Assembly (NCBI GenBank): GCA_031286305.1
Contig: JAITUM010000078.1
Location: 1-38,148 of the forward strand
Direction: 5' to 3'
Source of the DNA: Candidatus Fibrimonadaceae bacterium
GTDB lineage: Bacteria; Fibrobacterota; Fibrobacteria; Fibrobacterales; Fibrobacteraceae
Length of the DNA: 38,148 bases
Part shown: positions 1-7,783 of the stretch, piece after piece
Layout: each line of letters begins with the position of its first letter
Numbering within the stretch: the first letter of the stretch is position 1
Translations under genes and position numbers: made by a program
The notes under the pieces: generated by a model
The model's input: only the letters and a program-made list of their open reading frames with translations
Databases searched by the model: none
Told to the model about the DNA's origin: nothing

Positions 1-131
1 CTAAAAACCGGCCTAAAAACCGGCCTAAAAACCGGCCTAAAAACCGGCCTAAAAACCGGCCTAAAAACCGGCCTAAAAACCGGCCTAAAAACCGGCCTAA
101 AAACCGGCCTAAAAACCGACCTAAAAACCGG
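1..131 (+). repeat. 12-bp tandem repeat, 10 copies plus a partial copy, in-frame
   Basis: The unit CTAAAAACCGGC is repeated ten times from base 1 to 120, with one substitution in the tenth copy (GGC to GAC), followed by 11 bases of an eleventh copy. Because 12 is divisible by three, expansion or contraction changes the protein by whole LKTG blocks without a frameshift. The array runs off the left edge, so the true copy number is unknown. Confidence 0.97.
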
Positions 132-312
132 TGATATAGATGGCGTTATTTTAAATTTAATAAAAGATAATAATAAAATTCCCATCTCGAAAATTGCTCA
201 AAAAATTGGAAGAAGTTTGACTGCTACAAAGGATAGAATCTCCAATCTCAAATCCAAAGGTTTGATTGAGCGTATTGGTCCAAATAAGGGTGGTTACTGG
301 AGAGTACTGTGA
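1..312 (+). CDS. 3' end of a Schlafen/AlbA_2-type ATP-binding regulator (partial)
   Basis: Reading frame 1 is open from the window edge to a TGA at 310-312; no start codon is visible, so the gene begins upstream. The first 43 residues are the tetrapeptide LKTG repeated ten times (one copy LKTD) plus an eleventh, encoded by a 12-bp tandem DNA repeat. The rest (about residues 44-103) reads as a winged helix: a helix around ISKIAQKIG, a recognition helix TATKDRISNLKSKG and the ending GLIERIGPNKGGYWRVL. This ending is typical of the C-terminal HTH of AlbA_2/HATPase_c_4 proteins ('RNA-binding domain-containing' or 'ATP-binding' proteins), which often carry short tandem repeats before the HTH. The catalytic domains lie outside the window, so the family call rests on the C-terminus only. 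Confidence 0.72.
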   Translation, partial: LKTGLKTGLKTGLKTGLKTGLKTGLKTGLKTGLKTGLKTDLKTGDIDGVILNLIKDNNKIPISKIAQKIGRSLTATKDRISNLKSKGLIERIGPNKGGYWRVL

Positions 313-389
313 ACAAACTAAAAAATGATTTAACCGATATGTGGATAACGGGAAAAGCACCTTGGGCGTTATGGTTAAAGTCTTTATAA
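312..389 (+). pseudogene. rfbF: C-terminal remnant of glucose-1-phosphate cytidylyltransferase (rfbF)
   Basis: In the frame ending at TAA 387-389 the translation reads LKNDLTDMWITGKAPWALW, then LKSL and stop. The LW-x-x-GKAPWKxW pattern is the hallmark C-terminus of RfbF, which makes CDP-glucose for the enzyme encoded just downstream. The frame is closed upstream by a stop at 285-287, and RfbF similarity begins essentially where the preceding regulator gene stops (312). So the body of rfbF is missing here and only about 25 codons remain. The remnant overlaps the first 19 bases of rfbG, the normal overlapping arrangement of these two genes. An intact rfbF may exist elsewhere. Confidence 0.7.
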
Positions 390-1399
390 CCGGGCACACC
401 GGCTTTAAGGGCACTTGGTTATGCCAAGTTCTTTTATCTGCCGGAGCAGAAGTAACCGGATACGCTTTGGAACCATCCGTTCCTTCGCTTTTTGTTCAAA
501 CCGGAATGGAGAAAAATATCCATTCCGTAATCGGCGATGTTAGAGATAAAGAATCTCTTATCAAAGCTATGCAAGAAGCAAAACCGGATACTGTATTTCA
601 TCTTGCCGCTCAGCCCTTGGTACGCCGTTCTTACCTTGATCCAGTGCTTACTTATGAAACAAATGTTATGGGAACTGTGAATGTTCTTGAGGCTTTGCGT
701 TTAACTTCATCGGTGAAGTCTTTTGTGAATGTTACTACCGATAAAGTTTATGAAAATAAAGAATGGCATTGGGGATACCGAGAAAATGAAAATCTTTGCG
801 GATTTGACCCTTATTCAAATAGCAAGTCGTGTAGCGAATTGGTGACTTATAGTTATCGTAATTCGTTTTTTTATAATAAAGATGCTCCTGCAATTTCCAC
901 TGCCCGTTCAGGCAATGTAATAGGCGGTGGTGATTATTCCGAAGATCGAATTATTCCTGATTGTGTTCGCGCTGCCGTGGCAGGTAAGGATATTATTGTG
1001 CGTAATCCTTGCTCTATTCGCCCTTATCAACATGTGCTTGACTGCCTTTCCGGTTATCTTTTGCTTGCGAAAAAACAATTTATAAATAAAGAACTTGCCG
1101 GAAATTACAATTTTGGACCTGATGATGAAAGTTGCATTAGTACCGGTGCTTTGGCAGATTTATTTTGCGAGGCTTGGGGCAATGACATTGGTTGGGCAAC
1201 TCAGGGAAGCAATGGTCCTTATGAGGCAAACTCTCTGAAATTAGATTGTTCAAAAGCAAAAACCGTGCTGGATTGGAAGCCGCTATGGAATATAAAAACT
1301 GCGGTGGAAAAAACAGTAGAATTTGCTAAGACCGAAACAGATGAAGAGAAAGCAAAGTGCATTGAAAAACAGGTAGAGGAATATTTTTCTACTTTATAG
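371..1399 (+). CDS. rfbG: CDP-glucose 4,6-dehydratase
   Basis: This extended short-chain dehydrogenase converts CDP-glucose to CDP-4-keto-6-deoxyglucose, the entry step to CDP-linked dideoxy- and branched sugars of O-antigens. Visible motifs (numbered from ATG 371) are the NAD-binding TGHTGFKG at residues 7-14, the subfamily signature TTDKVYENKEW near 122-132, and the catalytic Tyr148/Lys152 pair in YSNSK. The length of 342 residues is slightly short of the usual 350-360. A GTG at 341 would add ten residues with no family similarity. ATG 371 is preferred because it puts the protein at the canonical VKVFITGHTGFKG start and lies inside the rfbF tail, as in other rfbFG pairs. The epimerase gene follows after 2 bases. 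Confidence 0.93.
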   Translation: MVKVFITGHTGFKGTWLCQVLLSAGAEVTGYALEPSVPSLFVQTGMEKNIHSVIGDVRDKESLIKAMQEAKPDTVFHLAAQPLVRRSYLDPVLTYETNVMGTVNVLEALRLTSSVKSFVNVTTDKVYENKEWHWGYRENENLCGFDPYSNSKSCSELVTYSYRNSFFYNKDAPAISTARSGNVIGGGDYSEDRIIPDCVRAAVAGKDIIVRNPCSIRPYQHVLDCLSGYLLLAKKQFINKELAGNYNFGPDDESCISTGALADLFCEAWGNDIGWATQGSNGPYEANSLKLDCSKAKTVLDWKPLWNIKTAVEKTVEFAKTETDEEKAKCIEKQVEEYFSTL

Positions 1400-1401
1400 C
1401 G

Positions 1402-1950
1402 ATGAAACTTGAGCAAACAAAAATAGAAGGCGTTTCCATTATTCATTCCGAGCCTTTCAAAGATGAAAGAGGATTTTTCAATCGTATTTTTTGCCAAAAA
1501 GAATTGGAACTTATAAGGCCGGGAATTGTAATAGCCCAAATTAATCATTCCATGACAAAAACAAAAGGGACTATAAGAGGGATGCACTTTCAAAACCCAC
1601 CCCATGCGGAAATGAAAATCATCCGCTGTGTAAAAGGCAGTATTTTTGATGTTGCAGTTGATTTGAGAAAAGATTCGCCGACCTTTTTGCAGTGGCATGG
1701 CGAAATACTCTCTGCGGAAAATATGAAGGCATTGGTTGTGCCGGAAGGCTGTGCTCATGGGTTTCAGTCGCTTGAGGATGATATTGAGATGATATATTTT
1801 CATACACAATTTTACTCAAAACAATCAGAGGGAGCTATACGCTATGATGAACCAATGTTGAATATTCAATGGCCACTGAAACCTACAATTATTTCAGAGC
1901 GCGATGCCGCATACCCTTTTTTAACAAATAATTATAAGGGAATTTTATGA
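1402..1950 (+). CDS. dTDP-4-dehydrorhamnose 3,5-epimerase-like sugar epimerase
   Basis: This 182-residue RmlC-like cupin is the normal length for the family. The conserved KGTIRGMHFQ segment carries the catalytic base His62. KIIRCVKGSIFDVAVDLR (about 73-90) and VVPEGCAHGFQ (112-122) are the usual core strands, and Tyr138 sits where the general acid is expected. RmlC proteins epimerise C3 and/or C5 of 4-keto-6-deoxy nucleotide sugars. Directly after a CDP-glucose 4,6-dehydratase and before a C-methyltransferase, the likely substrate is CDP- rather than dTDP-4-keto-6-deoxyglucose, but that is inferred from context. The stop overlaps the next start (ATGA at 1947-1950). Confidence 0.88.
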   Translation: MKLEQTKIEGVSIIHSEPFKDERGFFNRIFCQKELELIRPGIVIAQINHSMTKTKGTIRGMHFQNPPHAEMKIIRCVKGSIFDVAVDLRKDSPTFLQWHGEILSAENMKALVVPEGCAHGFQSLEDDIEMIYFHTQFYSKQSEGAIRYDEPMLNIQWPLKPTIISERDAAYPFLTNNYKGIL

Positions 1951-3164
1951 ATTGCAGACATTGTGGCAAAGAATTACAATACGAATTTATAGATTTATAT
2001 AATTCGCCGCCATCAAATTCATATTTAACGAAAGAGCAGTTAAATGAACCGGAAGTTTTGTATCCGCTAAAACTGTTTGTTTGCGAAAATTGTTTTTTGG
2101 TTCAAATTGACGAATATAAAAAGTCAACGGATATATTCAATTCTGAATATGCATATTTCAGTTCATATTCTTCGTCATGGCTTGAACATGCAAAAAAATA
2201 TGTAAATATGATAACAGAAAAAATAAAACTTAACAAAAGTTCTTTTGTGGTTGAAATAGCAAGCAACGATGGATATTTGTTGCAATATTTCAAAGAAAAA
2301 AACATCCCCTGCCTTGGGATTGAACCTACTGCTTCTACAGCAAAAGCAGCAAGAGAAAAAGGTATTGAGGTAATAGAAAAATTTTTCAATGAGTCTTTAG
2401 CGCAAACGCTTAAAAAAGCTGATTTGATAGTAGGAAATAATGTTCTTGCCCATGTGCCTGATATAAATAATTTTGTATTGGGTTTGAAGACAACTTTAAA
2501 GCCTAGCGGGATTATAACAATGGAATTCCCTCATTTGCTGAACTTAATAAAGTTAAATCAATTTGATACCATTTATCATGAACATTTTTCTTATTTATCG
2601 TTAATAGCTACGCAAAAAATATTTAATTTGCAGGGGCTAAAAATATTCAACGTCGAAGAACTCTCAACTCATGGCGGAAGTTTGCGCATTTATGCAACGC
2701 ATAATGAAAATACTCTTTTGGCAATAGAAGATAGTGTTAGTGATATAATTAATAAAGAGAAAGCAGCTAAGCTGGATACTATTGAGGGATATAAGGGGTT
2801 TGAGGAAAAAGTTCGAGAAATTAAATGGGATTTTCTTGATTTTTTGCTAAGAGCAAGAAAGGAAGGAAAAAAAATAGCCGCCTACGGTGCTGCCGCCAAA
2901 GGCAATACATTTTTAAACTATTGCGGCATAAGAAATGACATAATTGATTTTGTTATTGATGCTTCTCCGCATAAACAAGGTAAATACTTGCCGTTAAGCT
3001 ATATTCCTATTGTTTCTGAGGACGTGCTAAAGAAGGAAAGACCGGATTATATTATTATTTTGCCGTGGAATTTAAAAGATGAGATAGTGGAACAGCTAGG
3101 CTATACTAAGGATTGGGGTGCAAAATTTGTTACGGCGATTCCTGGGGTATTAAGGGGTTTATAA
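1947..3164 (+). CDS. SAM-dependent sugar C-methyltransferase (TylC3/NovU type)
   Basis: The 405-residue protein has the three-part layout of NDP-hexose C-methyltransferases. An N-terminal zinc-finger-like domain has Cys3, Cys6, Cys46 and Cys49 in two CxxC pairs. A Rossmann SAM-binding domain follows, with VVEIASNDGYLLQYF around 101-115 and GIEP near 124-127. The C-terminal domain contains KKIAAYGAAAKGNT, typical of the Methyltransf_14 module. Family members add a methyl branch at C3 of a 4-keto-6-deoxy sugar, so with the dehydratase and epimerase this suggests a branched-chain deoxysugar. Translation is probably coupled to the epimerase through the ATGA overlap. The exact position methylated cannot be read from the sequence. 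Confidence 0.85.
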   Translation: MNCRHCGKELQYEFIDLYNSPPSNSYLTKEQLNEPEVLYPLKLFVCENCFLVQIDEYKKSTDIFNSEYAYFSSYSSSWLEHAKKYVNMITEKIKLNKSSFVVEIASNDGYLLQYFKEKNIPCLGIEPTASTAKAAREKGIEVIEKFFNESLAQTLKKADLIVGNNVLAHVPDINNFVLGLKTTLKPSGIITMEFPHLLNLIKLNQFDTIYHEHFSYLSLIATQKIFNLQGLKIFNVEELSTHGGSLRIYATHNENTLLAIEDSVSDIINKEKAAKLDTIEGYKGFEEKVREIKWDFLDFLLRARKEGKKIAAYGAAAKGNTFLNYCGIRNDIIDFVIDASPHKQGKYLPLSYIPIVSEDVLKKERPDYIIILPWNLKDEIVEQLGYTKDWGAKFVTAIPGVLRGL

Positions 3165-3182
3165 TTTTCTATCTTATGCAAC
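3165..3182 (+). promoter_or_regulatory. Promoter of the first AAA-ATPase gene, leaderless type
   Basis: TTTTCTATCTT ends at 3175, and the -10-like TATCTT (3170-3175) lies 7 bases before ATG 3183, so the predicted transcription start falls at or next to the start codon. There is no Shine-Dalgarno sequence. Confidence 0.5.
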
Positions 3183-4787
3183 ATGGGAATCCATGCAACA
3201 TACAAATCTGAGAAGGTTGAGAAGAAGTTTAATGTAACAGGCCTTTGCGTGCCGAGCAAGCATTATATGGCAGATATTAGCGGCAAACTGGCTGAAATAA
3301 TGTTGTCGGTGGAACAAGGAGAATATTTTACCATAAACCGTGCAAGACAGTACGGGAAAACTACAACACTTGCTCTTCTGGAAAAACAACTACCAAAGGA
3401 ATACAGCGTAATATCAGTCAGCTTTGAAGGCGTAGATGATAGTGTGTTTGAAACCCCTGAAAAATTTTGCCAAGGAATTTTAAATATATGTTCAAAATAT
3501 TTCAGAGAAAGGAATTTGCCTGGTTCAGAAACTTGGATAGACAGCTCTGTTACAACTTTTGATTTGTTAGATGATTTTTTAACAAAAACTTGTCAAGACA
3601 AAAAAATCGTTTTAATGATAGACGAAGTTGATAAAGTTTCTAATAACTTTATATTCTTGAAATTCTTGGGAATGCTTAGAGACAAGTATTTGAAACGAAG
3701 CAAAGACATAGGCGCAACATTTCAAAGCGTTATTCTTGCCGGTGTTTATGACATTAAGAATTTGAAAGTTAAATTGGTGCAAAGCGGACATTACCAACTA
3801 CAAGATGGCGAAAAGAGAATCAACAGCCCCTGGAACATAGCAATCGACTTTAACGTTGATATGTCACTTAGTGAAAAAGAAATTGCTTCAATGCTTGTGG
3901 AATACGAAAAAGATCATAAAACCGGAATGGATGTAGAGGTTATGGCCGGCAAAATTAGAACCTACACTAACGGTTATCCTTACTTGGTTTCCAGGTTATG
4001 CCAAAAAATAGATTTGAAGTTAAATAAAGACTGGACTTTGAAAGGTTTGAAAGAAGCGGTAAAATTAATTCTTATTGAGCAAAGCACATTGTTTGATGAT
4101 TTAATTAAAAATGTAGAAAATAATGATGAATTAAATGAAGTTCTAAAAAGATGTATTCTTAACGGTGAGCAAATTCCTTTCAATGTGGATAATTATGCTA
4201 TTAGAACAGGTTTAATGTTTGGTATATTCTTACGAAAAGGAGTGTATGTTTCAATACACAACGAAATTTTTGAACTTAGGCTTTATAATTACTATATCTC
4301 TCAAAAGAGTTCTCAAAATAAGGAGAAAGTTCCGGCAACGCTACTTTCGTATGTTGTTGAGAAAGGCAAATTCAATATGGAGCTTGCCATAAAGAAATTT
4401 ATGCAGCATTATTATGAACTATACCACAAGAGCAGAGAATCATTTTTAGAAGATGAGTGTCGCTTGCTGTTTTTAACTTATCTGCGTCCGCTAATAAATG
4501 GCAATGGTTTTTACCATATAGAGGCTGAAACTCGCAATTTGGAACGTACTGATGTTATAGTTGATTTTGATGATGAACAGTTTATAGTTGAATTGAAAGT
4601 TTGGAAGGGTGAAGCTTCGCACGAAAAAGCTCTGGAGCAGATAGCGAATTATTTGGAAAGCAAAAATAAAAGCGAAGGTTATTTGCTTACTTTTGATTTT
4701 AGAAAAAGGGATAATGTAGGTCAGCCTCAGATGAAATGGGTGGAATACAAAGGCAAGCGTATTTTTGACTGCATGGTGGGAGTTTAA
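3183..4787 (+). CDS. AAA-ATPase with C-terminal PD-(D/E)XK nuclease-like domain (paralog 1)
   Basis: The 534-residue protein belongs to the 'AAA-ATPase-like' families common in anaerobic gut bacteria. A conserved CVPSKHYM box (about 22-29) precedes a Walker A-like RARQYGKTTT (53-62), and Walker B is IVLMIDEVD (142-150). Near the C-terminus, Asp457, Glu470 and Lys472 form a D...ExK set matching a PD-(D/E)XK fold (VDFDDEQFIVELKVWKG region). The middle resembles the lid domain of STAND-like ATPases. The biological role of this family is not established; defence or selfish-element functions are suggested for relatives. It has its own leaderless promoter inside a sugar locus and a paralog at 7784-9361, so it looks like an inserted cargo gene. 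Confidence 0.82.
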   Translation: MGIHATYKSEKVEKKFNVTGLCVPSKHYMADISGKLAEIMLSVEQGEYFTINRARQYGKTTTLALLEKQLPKEYSVISVSFEGVDDSVFETPEKFCQGILNICSKYFRERNLPGSETWIDSSVTTFDLLDDFLTKTCQDKKIVLMIDEVDKVSNNFIFLKFLGMLRDKYLKRSKDIGATFQSVILAGVYDIKNLKVKLVQSGHYQLQDGEKRINSPWNIAIDFNVDMSLSEKEIASMLVEYEKDHKTGMDVEVMAGKIRTYTNGYPYLVSRLCQKIDLKLNKDWTLKGLKEAVKLILIEQSTLFDDLIKNVENNDELNEVLKRCILNGEQIPFNVDNYAIRTGLMFGIFLRKGVYVSIHNEIFELRLYNYYISQKSSQNKEKVPATLLSYVVEKGKFNMELAIKKFMQHYYELYHKSRESFLEDECRLLFLTYLRPLINGNGFYHIEAETRNLERTDVIVDFDDEQFIVELKVWKGEASHEKALEQIANYLESKNKSEGYLLTFDFRKRDNVGQPQMKWVEYKGKRIFDCMVGV

Positions 4788-4796
4788 GATTTCTCA

Positions 4797-5537
4797 ATGG
4801 ACGACAGCAAACAATTTTTAGCGGAATGCGAAGCTAACATAAGCTTGCAGGGCAAAGATGCTCAGTTGCAGGCTACTTCCATAGATTGGCTTGAAACGTC
4901 TGGAAAATATAAATATTCGTATAACTTTCAATGGATGGGCAGACCCATTATTCAGTTGCCTCAAGATATACTTATGATGCAGGAATTGATTTGGGAAATC
5001 AAGCCGGATTTGATTATTGAAACCGGTGTTGCTAGAGGTGGTTCTTTGGTTTTTTATGCTTCCATGCTTGAGTTAATTGGTGAAAGAGGTTGTGTGATTG
5101 GGATAGATATTGATATAAGGGAACACAATAGGCGAGAAATTGAAAAGCATCCTATGTTTAAGAATATTCATTTGATTGAAGGTTCATCTATAAGCAATGA
5201 AGTTTTGAGTCAGGTAAATGATTATATTAAATTGAACAATTGCAAAAAAATTTTGGTTGCTTTGGATTCAAATCATACGCATAGCCATGTTTTAGAAGAG
5301 CTTAGGTTTTACTCGCCCTTTGTTAAAAAAGACAGTTACATTGTTGTTTTTGATACGGTTATTGAAGATGTGCAATTAGATTTTCCGGATAGGCCCTGGG
5401 GTAAAGGAAATAATCCTAAAACTGCAGTTTGGGAGTTTTTGAAAGAAAATGATCGTTTTGAAATTGATGAAAGAATAGATGCAAAATTGTTGATTAGTGT
5501 TGCACCAAGTGGATATTTGAGGTGCAAGAGAGGATAG
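4797..5537 (+). CDS. CmcI / rhamnosyl O-methyltransferase family methyltransferase
   Basis: The 246-residue protein resembles the cephalosporin hydroxylase (CmcI) family, which despite the name are mostly SAM- and metal-dependent O-methyltransferases, many acting on glycans. The SAM-binding loop is IIETGVARGGSLVFYAS (about 73-89), followed by GIDIDIREHN with acidic residues at 104 and 106 that may bind ribose or metal. LVALDSNHTHSHV (about 152-164) fits the metal- and substrate-binding His/Asp region. It starts 9 bases after the AAA-ATPase stop with only a weak upstream GGGAG, and is followed after 4 bases by the aminotransferase. A sugar O-methyltransferase is the best guess; the acceptor is unknown. 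Confidence 0.78.
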   Translation: MDDSKQFLAECEANISLQGKDAQLQATSIDWLETSGKYKYSYNFQWMGRPIIQLPQDILMMQELIWEIKPDLIIETGVARGGSLVFYASMLELIGERGCVIGIDIDIREHNRREIEKHPMFKNIHLIEGSSISNEVLSQVNDYIKLNNCKKILVALDSNHTHSHVLEELRFYSPFVKKDSYIVVFDTVIEDVQLDFPDRPWGKGNNPKTAVWEFLKENDRFEIDERIDAKLLISVAPSGYLRCKRG

Positions 5538-5541
5538 CGGC

Positions 5542-6669
5542 ATGAGTAATCTTTCTCAAATATTTTATACTAAGCCGTCAATTACTCAAAAAGAAATTGA
5601 TTATGCTACAGATGCAGCAACTAATGGCTGGGGAGCAAGATGTTATGAATATATTACACGTTTTGAAAATTTACTTAAAGAGCATTTAGGAGTAAATTAT
5701 GCAATAGCAACTTCAAGCTGTACCGGCGCAATGCATATGGGGCTCTCCGCACTTGGCATAGGGTTAGGAGATGAAGTTATTATTGCAGATATTAATTGGA
5801 TAGCGCCTGCAGCGGCTGTTACTTATTTAGGTGCTAAAGTAGTGTTGGTAGATATTTTGCCTAATACATGGTGCATTGATCCAAGTCATGTTGAAAAAGC
5901 AATAACCAAAAATACAAAGGCAATTATTGCAGTTCATTTATATGGTAATCTTTGTAATATGAATGAACTTCTTAGTATTGGAATAAAGTATAATATTCCT
6001 ATAATTGAAGATGCGGCTGAAGCGGTTGGTTCTATTTATAAAGGAAAACGAGCCGGTTCAATGGGAGCTTTTGGAGTATTCTCGTTTCACGGAACAAAAA
6101 CAATTACCACTGGCGAAGGTGGAATATTTGTAACTCAAGATGCAGAGTTGCACGAAAAAGTATTGACTCTTTCTAATCATGGGCGAAGCAGGGCGCAATA
6201 TAAACAGTTCTGGTTTGATGAGGTTGGTTTTAAATACAAGATGTCAAATATTCAAGCGGCAATAGGGTGTGCGCAGATGGAAAGAATTGATGAATTGATA
6301 AGTAAAAAGCGTATAATATTTAAATGGTACGAAAAAAAATTAAAAGGTTTGCTTTTATCTTTAAATCCTGAACCATTGGATTGTCAAAATGGATATTGGA
6401 TGGTGACAATTGTTGTGGATAAAAACATTTCTTTTGATAGAGATTTGTTGTTGCAAGAATTTAAAAATAACAACATTGATGGCAGGGTGTTTTTCTGGCC
6501 TTTATCGCTTGTTCGAAAGGATGATGAACGTTTTGTAAAGGCGGGGGAAAATTCCGTGTCATACGACTTGTATAATCGTAGCGTGAATCTTCCTTGTTAT
6601 AATGACATTACGGAGGAAGAAGTGGATAGAGTGGTTGCGTGTATAAAAAGAATTATTGACCAAAAATGA
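5542..6669 (+). CDS. DegT/DnrJ/EryC1/StrS family sugar aminotransferase
   Basis: This 375-residue PLP enzyme is of normal length. The PLP-anchoring lysine is Lys186 in FSFHGTKTITTGEGG, and Asp157 in IIEDAAEA is the expected pyridine-nitrogen partner. It has a true Lys rather than the His of RfbH/ColD dehydratases, so transamination of a keto-sugar is predicted. The sequence style (TSSCTGAMHMGLSALGIG, then HLYGN) is close to perosamine synthase-like C4 aminotransferases. It has a good Shine-Dalgarno (AGAGGA before ATG 5542) and is followed by an N-formyltransferase, which suggests a 4-amino-4,6-dideoxyhexose that is then formylated. Confidence 0.9.
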   Translation: MSNLSQIFYTKPSITQKEIDYATDAATNGWGARCYEYITRFENLLKEHLGVNYAIATSSCTGAMHMGLSALGIGLGDEVIIADINWIAPAAAVTYLGAKVVLVDILPNTWCIDPSHVEKAITKNTKAIIAVHLYGNLCNMNELLSIGIKYNIPIIEDAAEAVGSIYKGKRAGSMGAFGVFSFHGTKTITTGEGGIFVTQDAELHEKVLTLSNHGRSRAQYKQFWFDEVGFKYKMSNIQAAIGCAQMERIDELISKKRIIFKWYEKKLKGLLLSLNPEPLDCQNGYWMVTIVVDKNISFDRDLLLQEFKNNNIDGRVFFWPLSLVRKDDERFVKAGENSVSYDLYNRSVNLPCYNDITEEEVDRVVACIKRIIDQK

Positions 6670-6679
6670 GGATAACTGC

Positions 6680-7417
6680 ATGAAGGATTGTAAAATTGGG
6701 CTTTTTGCAGATGGTGTTGTCGGAATGGAAGTTGCAAAATTTATTATTACTGAACACCCTGAAGACTTGGCATTTATCTGTTTAACCACATTTGATTCTT
6801 CAGTAAAAGAAACTTGCATAAAATATGGATATTGTGAGCACAGTATATATACTATTGATACGTTTCCAAATAATTTAGATAACATAGATTATTTTATACT
6901 TGCATGGTGGCCTTACATTGTGAAAGAATCATTTTTCAGTATTCCAAAAATAGGAACACTTAATTTCCATCCTAGTTATTTACCTTATAACAGGGGAAAA
7001 CACCCCTCTTTTTGGAATATTATTGAAGAAGTTCCATATGGTGTTACAATTCACTTTGTTGACAAAGGTATAGATTCCGGAGATATAATTTTCCAAAAAG
7101 AAATTGCAAAAGATTGGCTTGATACGGGGTATTCTTTATATCAGAAATCGTTAAAAATGATAGTACAATTATTTATTGATAATTTTGAGAATATCAAATC
7201 AGGGAATTATGAAAGAAGATGTCAGCCAAATTATGGTACATTTCATTACGCAAAAGAAATGAATGAAAAACTTGAATTAAAACTTGATGAAAAGGTTACG
7301 GCTAGAGAATTGTTGAATTTGTTGCGCGCTAAAGACTTTCCCAATTCTCCACAATGTTATTTTGTGGAGAATGATAAGAAATATACGGTAAAGGTGAATA
7401 TAACATTACAGGCATAA
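6680..7417 (+). CDS. Sugar N-formyltransferase (methionyl-tRNA formyltransferase-like)
   Basis: The 245-residue formyltransferase has the catalytic triad of the 10-formyl-THF-dependent family: Asn95 and His97 in GTLNFHPSYLPYNRG, and Asp132 in GIDSGDII. Length and gene context fit the enzymes that formylate 4-amino-4,6-dideoxy sugars (VioF/QdtF-like) rather than Fmt, which is longer and acts on tRNA. ATG 6680 is chosen because GAGG lies 8 bases upstream. The longer ATG 6656 overlaps the aminotransferase and adds eight non-family residues. The upstream aminotransferase would supply the amine substrate. Confidence 0.85.
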   Translation: MKDCKIGLFADGVVGMEVAKFIITEHPEDLAFICLTTFDSSVKETCIKYGYCEHSIYTIDTFPNNLDNIDYFILAWWPYIVKESFFSIPKIGTLNFHPSYLPYNRGKHPSFWNIIEEVPYGVTIHFVDKGIDSGDIIFQKEIAKDWLDTGYSLYQKSLKMIVQLFIDNFENIKSGNYERRCQPNYGTFHYAKEMNEKLELKLDEKVTARELLNLLRAKDFPNSPQCYFVENDKKYTVKVNITLQA

Positions 7418-7420
7418 ATT

Positions 7421-7435
7421 TGTATATTGCCCTCC
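7421..7435 (+). promoter_or_regulatory. Leaderless-type promoter of the frameshifted orphan gene
   Basis: TATATT at 7423-7428 lies 7 bases before ATG 7436. The geometry matches the other leaderless-type starts in this window, and there is no Shine-Dalgarno. Confidence 0.45.
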
Positions 7436-7763
7436 ATGCACAAATTCAACATCACGGATGAACTAGACGAAATAATTCTTCGCAACGACATAGATGAAGG
7501 CTTTCCCGAATTTCGCAAATACCGGCAAGCCATTGAGCTTATACGAAAGTTCTTTGTTGATTATGGCAAAGACAAGCGCATTATGCTCGTTGCATCTAGT
7601 GCAACTGAATCTGCATTCAAACGACGGAACCGAACTTGCCGCTTATTCTCAGAGGGTGATTTACTTATATGATTACTTAGCCGAGCATGGCATTCATTGC
7701 ACAAGGGCTTTTTTTGAATATGAGTTTAATGAAGAAGATTGCAAGTTTGATTGGGATGTTTAG
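7436..7763 (+). pseudogene. Frameshifted small hypothetical gene
   Basis: The frame from ATG 7436 gives MHKFNITDELDEIILRNDI... through KRIMLVASS and then degenerates to a TGA at 7670-7672. The +1 frame from about 7600 continues sensibly as NLHSNDGTELAAYSQRV and on to FEYEFNEEDCKFDWDV, stopping at 7763. The two halves look like one acidic protein of about 108 residues broken by a one-base indel between about 7596 and 7625. I do not recognise the family. It has its own leaderless-type promoter and sits directly upstream of the second AAA-ATPase, so it may have travelled with it. A sequencing error is an alternative. Confidence 0.55.
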
Positions 7764-7783
7764 TTTTTTCTACATTAACCTTA
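7764..7783 (+). promoter_or_regulatory. Promoter of the second AAA-ATPase and probably of the phosphoramidate operon
   Basis: TTTTTTCTACATTAA at 7764-7778 contains the -10-like TACATT (7771-7776), 7 bases before ATG 7784. No other promoter-like motif was noticed before the downstream cytidine-diphosphoramidate-type operon, which begins 3 bases after the ATPase stop. Confidence 0.55.

Noticed and set aside
1-131. Array resembling a CRISPR or iteron origin
   Set aside because: The 12-bp units are directly adjacent without spacers and translate in-frame into a continuous protein ending in a winged helix.
341-370. GTG 341 as the rfbG start
   Set aside because: The ten extra residues have no family similarity, and the bases are better explained as the RfbF C-terminal tail in another frame.
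4003-4183. Minus-strand frames within the AAA-ATPase gene
   Set aside because: Shadows of the plus-strand gene with no start signals or family features.
5542-6669. RfbH-type CDP-4-keto-6-deoxyglucose 3-dehydrase (expected after rfbG)
   Set aside because: The PLP lysine is present (Lys186) where RfbH/ColD enzymes have His, and the iron-sulfur Cys pattern is absent.
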